Assembly (NCBI GenBank): GCA_041497995.1 | Contig: JBGQHM010000115.1 | Coordinates: 1 to 16,295, forward strand | Source: DATKMS01 sp041497995 | GTDB taxonomy: Bacteria; Desulfobacterota; Binatia; HRBIN30 | Direction of reading: 5' to 3' | Length of the DNA: 16,295 nt | Shown here: positions 13,045-16,295 of the stretch, in pieces | Layout: each line of letters opens with the position of its first letter | Position numbering within the stretch: position 1 is the first letter of the stretch | Program-made: the position numbers and the translations under genes | Notes under the pieces: generated by a model | The model's input: the letters and a program-made list of their open reading frames with translations, nothing else | Told to the model about the DNA's origin: nothing | Databases searched by the model: none

Positions 13045-14732
13045 TGCTGCGGTACATCGTTGCGGGGTGGGTACTCTCGGCCGTTGCAGCAGCCGCGATC
13101 ACGCCGACACCGGCGCCTCCGAGCATTCGCATCAACATCGGCAATGCGGTTGGGGCGCCCGGCGACAGCGTGCAAGTCACGGTCTCGCTCGACGTATCGG
13201 GTGCGTCAGTTGCGGCGACGGTGAACGACATCAGCTTCAGCGCGCAGGCGTTGGCTCTCGACCCTACTACGTGTCGCGTCAACTCGACCATCGGCAAGTC
13301 GATCAACGCCAGCGTCTTGAGCAGCGATGCGACCAGTACGACCGTACGGGTGTTGGTGCAGTCGAGTCAGAACACCGCGCCGATTCCCAGCGGGCCGCTG
13401 TACACGTGCGCCTTCCGGATCGCTGCGGCGGCGTTGCCGGGTACCTATCGGCTCGACAACGTGTTGGCACTGGTCACGACATCGGACGGCGCGACGATCA
13501 CCGGCGTTCCCGGCGCGAACGGCGCAGTGAGCGTGTCGCTCATCGGCCACGCCTGCTCCGGCGATTGCGACGGAGACGGGACGATCACCATCGATGAGCT
13601 GATCGTCGGCGTCAACATCGCGCTCGGCAACCGGCCGGTCGACGACTGCCTGTCGCTCGATCCCAACGGCGATGGCACGGTCACGATCAATGAGCTGATC
13701 GCTGCGGTAGGCAACGCGGTGAACGGCTGCGTCACTCCGCCGACACCGGTACCGACCGCGACGCCGACCCCAACACCCGTGCCCATGCGGCTGTTTGTTC
13801 GCGCCGGCGGCAACGACGATAACCACGGCGGCGATCCAGCGAACGCGCTGCGTACGATCACCACGGCCGCAAAGCTCGCGCAGAGCGGCTACGAGATCGT
13901 CGTGGGACCCGGAACGTACGTAGAGGGCGTGACGACCGCGTCGGGCGGGCGAGCACCGCAACGACTGCGGTTCCTCGCCGACGTCTCCGGTAGCGCGACG
14001 GGCGATGCAGCGGGGCCGGTGATCGTCGACGCCACCGGCAGCGCAACCGGCGACGGTTTCAAGCTCTCCAACTCCTCCGGCAGCGGGATCGACGGCTTTA
14101 CCATCACCGGTGGGGCGGATGCCGGCATCGCGATCAAGAGCAGCACCAATGACTTCACCATTCGCAATTGCATCATCTTCAACAACCCGGGCGCCGGCAT
14201 CCGCGTGCAAGACTCGGAGGGGATCACGGTCTTCAACAACCTGATCTATGGCAATGGTGTGCAAGGCCTGGCGCTCGTCGGATCCATTACCGGGGCACCG
14301 CTGGCACGCGTCTTCAGTAACACCATGGTCAGCAATGGCGACCGCGGCATCACCGCCGGCTCGACCAACGCGCCGTCCGACCACGCATTGATCCGCAACA
14401 ACATCTTGCAAGACAACGGCATGCGCACCACGCCGGCGCTCGAGAACATCAAAGTGTTCGTCGACAGCGAGCCTGGCTACGACGAGGACTTCGACCTGAT
14501 TTTTCCGTTCAGCTACCTGCCGACTCGGCTTGCCGGACAGCATGATGTCTTCGACGACGCGACTTTCGTCTTCAGCAGTGGCGCGGACTACCATTTGCGT
14601 CCAGGCAGTCCGGCGATCGACGCCGGTACTGGGTTGCCTCTGGATCTCGAGACGATCCTGCGCGGCCGCACGACCACGGGCAACGGCGTGGATACCGGCG
14701 TACTCGATGCGGGTTTCCACTTCCTGCCGTAG
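13044..14732 (+). CDS. Secreted protein: cohesin-like module, paired EF-hand (dockerin-like) module, parallel beta-helix
   Basis: A 562-aa exported protein. The signal peptide is MLRYIVAGWVLSAVAAAA. Cohesin-like module C (about 28-165) has Cys77 and Cys122 but lacks the inner cysteine pair of its paralogues upstream. Two EF-hand loops follow: D174-x-D-x-D-x-T to E185 and D206-x-N-x-D-x-T to E217, framed by Cys171, 175, 202 and 229, a dockerin-like calcium module. A Pro/Thr linker (230-247) precedes a right-handed beta-helix (249-562) with a DUF1565-like start (ALRTITTAAKLAQSGYEIVV, then GPGTYVEG) and NN/IxxN turns. Such helices bind or cleave polysaccharide; no catalytic set is identifiable. 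There is no C-terminal tag, unlike both neighbours. The ATG at 13044 shares its A with the upstream TGA and has GGAG 10 bp before it; ATG 13026 is the alternative. Confidence 0.85.
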   Translation: MLRYIVAGWVLSAVAAAAITPTPAPPSIRINIGNAVGAPGDSVQVTVSLDVSGASVAATVNDISFSAQALALDPTTCRVNSTIGKSINASVLSSDATSTTVRVLVQSSQNTAPIPSGPLYTCAFRIAAAALPGTYRLDNVLALVTTSDGATITGVPGANGAVSVSLIGHACSGDCDGDGTITIDELIVGVNIALGNRPVDDCLSLDPNGDGTVTINELIAAVGNAVNGCVTPPTPVPTATPTPTPVPMRLFVRAGGNDDNHGGDPANALRTITTAAKLAQSGYEIVVGPGTYVEGVTTASGGRAPQRLRFLADVSGSATGDAAGPVIVDATGSATGDGFKLSNSSGSGIDGFTITGGADAGIAIKSSTNDFTIRNCIIFNNPGAGIRVQDSEGITVFNNLIYGNGVQGLALVGSITGAPLARVFSNTMVSNGDRGITAGSTNAPSDHALIRNNILQDNGMRTTPALENIKVFVDSEPGYDEDFDLIFPFSYLPTRLAGQHDVFDDATFVFSSGADYHLRPGSPAIDAGTGLPLDLETILRGRTTTGNGVDTGVLDAGFHFLP

Positions 14733-16080
14733 CGTCCCGCTCTGCGCGGTCGCATCTGCGCTCGCTCAGCTAGTCAGTGGATTCGCCGGCGTAGCGTTTG
14801 CCCAGGTCTCGATCACCGAGATTCCAGTTCCGGCCGCGGGCAGCCGGCCCGTGGCAATCACCTCCGGCCCTGACGGCAACCTGTGGTTCACCGACGCAGG
14901 TGCGGACCTGATTGGACGCGTGCGCGATGCGGCCATCGCGACATTCGCGCTCGCCGACCTCAGTGGTCCTGCCGGTATCACCGCAGGGGCCGACGGCAAC
15001 CTGTGGTTCACGGAGAATGACCGCAATCGCATCGGCCGCAGCACGCCGGCAGGTAGCATCATCGAGTTTCCGCTAGTGACTGCCGGTGCGCAGCCGTTCG
15101 CGATTACCTTCGGTCCGGACGGCAACGTCTGGTTCACGGAGGCCGGTGCCAATCGCATCGGTCGCATCACGCCCGATGGCAGCATCGACGAGTTCGTTAT
15201 CCCAACGGCGTTGAGCTTCTCCGCAGGCATCGCCGCGGGGACAGACGGCACGCTATGGTTCACCGAATTCAACGCCAACAAGATTGGGCGCGTCACGACC
15301 GCTGGCGTCATCACGGAGTTCCCGCTGCCTGCCGGTGGCAGCCAACCGTTCGGCATCGCCGCGGGACCTGACGGCAACCTGTGGTTCACCGAATTCAACG
15401 GCAATCGCATCGGTCGCATCACCACGTCCGGAGAGATCACAGAGTTCCCGTTGCCCACGCAGCGCAGCACACCGGCCGGTATCACGGCCGGTCCCGACGG
15501 CAACGTGTGGTTCACCGCCGTCGGTACGAACCGGATCGGCCGGGTCACGACAAGTGGCGAGGTCACGGAATTCGAGCTTCCGCTTGGTACGTTCGAGGGC
15601 GGCAACGTGTTTGGCGGGGGCATCACCACCGGCTCGGATGCCGCGCTGTGGGTGGTGGCGAATGGCTCGGGGCGCATCCTGCGCATCACGCTCACGGATC
15701 CGACGCCCACGGCAAGTCCCTCGGCGACACCCACCGCAACGGTGCCGCCTGCCGCGACTACAACACCGACGACGACCGCGGTGCCGACCGACACGCCAAC
15801 CTCGACGGCAACTGCCACCGCCACGGCTCCACCGACCGCGCTGCCACTTGCCACGGCGACCGCCACACGCACCGTTTCGCCCACGGTCACGCCCACCGCA
15901 CCGGCCACCGCGTCGCCCACGGTGGCGCCTCCTCCCAGCAGCGGCGGTGGCTGTGCGGTAGATCCCGCGCCGCGCCCGTGCGCGCCGCTCCTACTGGCGT
16001 CGGTTGTCTTCCTCGTCCGACGTCGCCGCGCACTGGCGACGGTGTCGCCCGCGGCCGTTGACTTCGTCGAGGAGGGATGA
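14707..16080 (+). CDS. Secreted Vgb-like seven-bladed beta-propeller with Pro/Thr stalk and MYXO-CTERM-like tail
   Basis: A 457-aa exported protein. The signal peptide ends near GVAFA/QVS. Seven blades carry the streptogramin-lyase-like motif GPDGNLWFTE..NRIGRIT..G.ITEFPLP; the DG turn falls at residues 56, 96, 138, 180, 222, 264 and 311. Sequence resembles virginiamycin B lyase (Vgb, COG4257), but the propeller contains no histidine at all, while Vgb needs active-site histidines, so lyase activity is unlikely. A long Pro/Thr/Ala stalk (332-410) follows, then GGGCAV with Cys416, a hydrophobic PLLLASVVFLV segment (427-437) and RRRR (438-441), with 16 further residues. It is probably surface-anchored, with the propeller displayed on a stalk. 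ATG 14707 overlaps the preceding gene by 26 bp; no good ribosome site, so translation is probably coupled. Confidence 0.87.
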   Translation: MRVSTSCRSVPLCAVASALAQLVSGFAGVAFAQVSITEIPVPAAGSRPVAITSGPDGNLWFTDAGADLIGRVRDAAIATFALADLSGPAGITAGADGNLWFTENDRNRIGRSTPAGSIIEFPLVTAGAQPFAITFGPDGNVWFTEAGANRIGRITPDGSIDEFVIPTALSFSAGIAAGTDGTLWFTEFNANKIGRVTTAGVITEFPLPAGGSQPFGIAAGPDGNLWFTEFNGNRIGRITTSGEITEFPLPTQRSTPAGITAGPDGNVWFTAVGTNRIGRVTTSGEVTEFELPLGTFEGGNVFGGGITTGSDAALWVVANGSGRILRITLTDPTPTASPSATPTATVPPAATTTPTTTAVPTDTPTSTATATATAPPTALPLATATATRTVSPTVTPTAPATASPTVAPPPSSGGGCAVDPAPRPCAPLLLASVVFLVRRRRALATVSPAAVDFVEEG

Positions 16081-16119
16081 AGAAATACCCGGCGCGGACG
16101 AGAGGACGAAGGTGCAAGC

Positions 16120-16295
16120 ATGACAGCTACGACGACCAAAACGAAACAGGGCGAAGTGCAGGGCCGGGAGAAGGATGGTGTCCTCCTGTTCGCGGGGATC
16201 CCATATGCGGCGCCACCGACGGGGCCACGGCGCTTCCGGTCGCCGGAGCCGCACGACGGTTGGCCGGGCGTTCGCGATGCGCGCCGCTTCGGACC
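16120..16295 (+). CDS. Type-B carboxylesterase/lipase family protein, N-terminal fragment
   Basis: The first 58 codons of a gene that runs off the right edge. The sequence MTATTTKTKQGEVQGREKDG, then VLLFAGIPYAAPPTGPRRFR and SPEPHDGWPGVRDARRFG is the classic N-terminus of the carboxylesterase type-B family (alpha/beta hydrolases): xGxVxG, FxGIPYAxPPxGxxRFxxPxP. The catalytic GESAG serine would come about 130 residues later and is not visible. No signal peptide is evident, suggesting a cytosolic esterase. The ATG at 16120 is preceded by GAGGACGAAGG at 16102-16112. It starts 39 bp after the propeller gene and could be the last gene of the same transcript. Confidence 0.9.
   Translation, partial: MTATTTKTKQGEVQGREKDGVLLFAGIPYAAPPTGPRRFRSPEPHDGWPGVRDARRFG

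Noticed and set aside
13206..14720. Long open minus-strand frame (about 500 codons) opposite the beta-helix gene, and similar long frames opposite cinA and the Vgb-like propeller gene
   Set aside because: They mirror the codon pattern of G+C-rich genes on the other strand, are Arg/Ala/Val-rich without recognisable motifs, and the plus-strand genes have clear domains.
14830..15640. Regular 126-bp repeats as a CRISPR or satellite array
   Set aside because: They are in frame, encode propeller blades, and there are no short unique spacers.
14707..16080. Streptogramin B lyase (resistance) function for the Vgb-like protein
   Set aside because: No histidine in the propeller, plus a stalk and surface tag unlike the cytosolic enzyme.

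Overview
This window is visibly G+C-rich bacterial DNA. Several traits together suggest a soil or sediment lineage of the old Deltaproteobacteria (Myxococcota or Candidatus Binatota type): long secreted proteins with Pro/Thr linkers, EF-hand (dockerin-like) modules with flanking cysteines, C-terminal tails of the Cys / hydrophobic segment / Arg cluster type (MYXO-CTERM-like), and a cytochrome P450, an SDR, a patatin and a carboxylesterase in one stretch. The lineage is inferred; no rRNA or other phylogenetic marker is present.

Left part (1-4.2 kb). The window opens inside the C-terminal half of a site-specific DNA methyltransferase. Its frame is read through a hairpin-rich inverted-repeat element (16-107) and then cut by an in-frame TAG 52 codons before the natural end. 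Facing it on the minus strand are a 100-aa conserved hypothetical gene and a cytochrome P450. Divergent from the P450 is a compact vapBC toxin-antitoxin pair, followed by pgpA.

Middle part (4.2-10.6 kb). pgpA overlaps cinA (ATGA). Next comes a secreted Asp-box (BNR) repeat protein with a cysteine-rich module. On the minus strand lie a patatin-like phospholipase and an SDR oxidoreductase. The 264 bp between them hold an intergenic inverted repeat with perfect 14-bp arms and the decayed 3' end of what looks like a class V aminotransferase gene. A DUF1295 membrane protein is divergent from the patatin gene.

Right part (10.6-16.3 kb). Three tightly packed, overlapping genes encode secreted modular proteins. 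The first is a seven-bladed YVTN propeller with two cohesin-like modules and a C-terminal membrane tag. The second is a cohesin-like module, a paired EF-hand (dockerin-like) module and a parallel beta-helix, with no C-terminal tag. The third is a seven-bladed Vgb-like propeller with a long Pro/Thr stalk and a C-terminal tag. The three cohesin-like modules share a cysteine framework. A type-B carboxylesterase begins just downstream and runs off the window.

The most interesting candidate system is this three-gene cassette. It has the architecture expected of an anchored extracellular assembly: two tagged surface proteins flank an untagged protein carrying a potential calcium-dependent docking module. 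Function and substrate are unknown. No intergenic gap exceeds 300 bp, and I saw no tRNA, rRNA, CRISPR array or complete insertion sequence.
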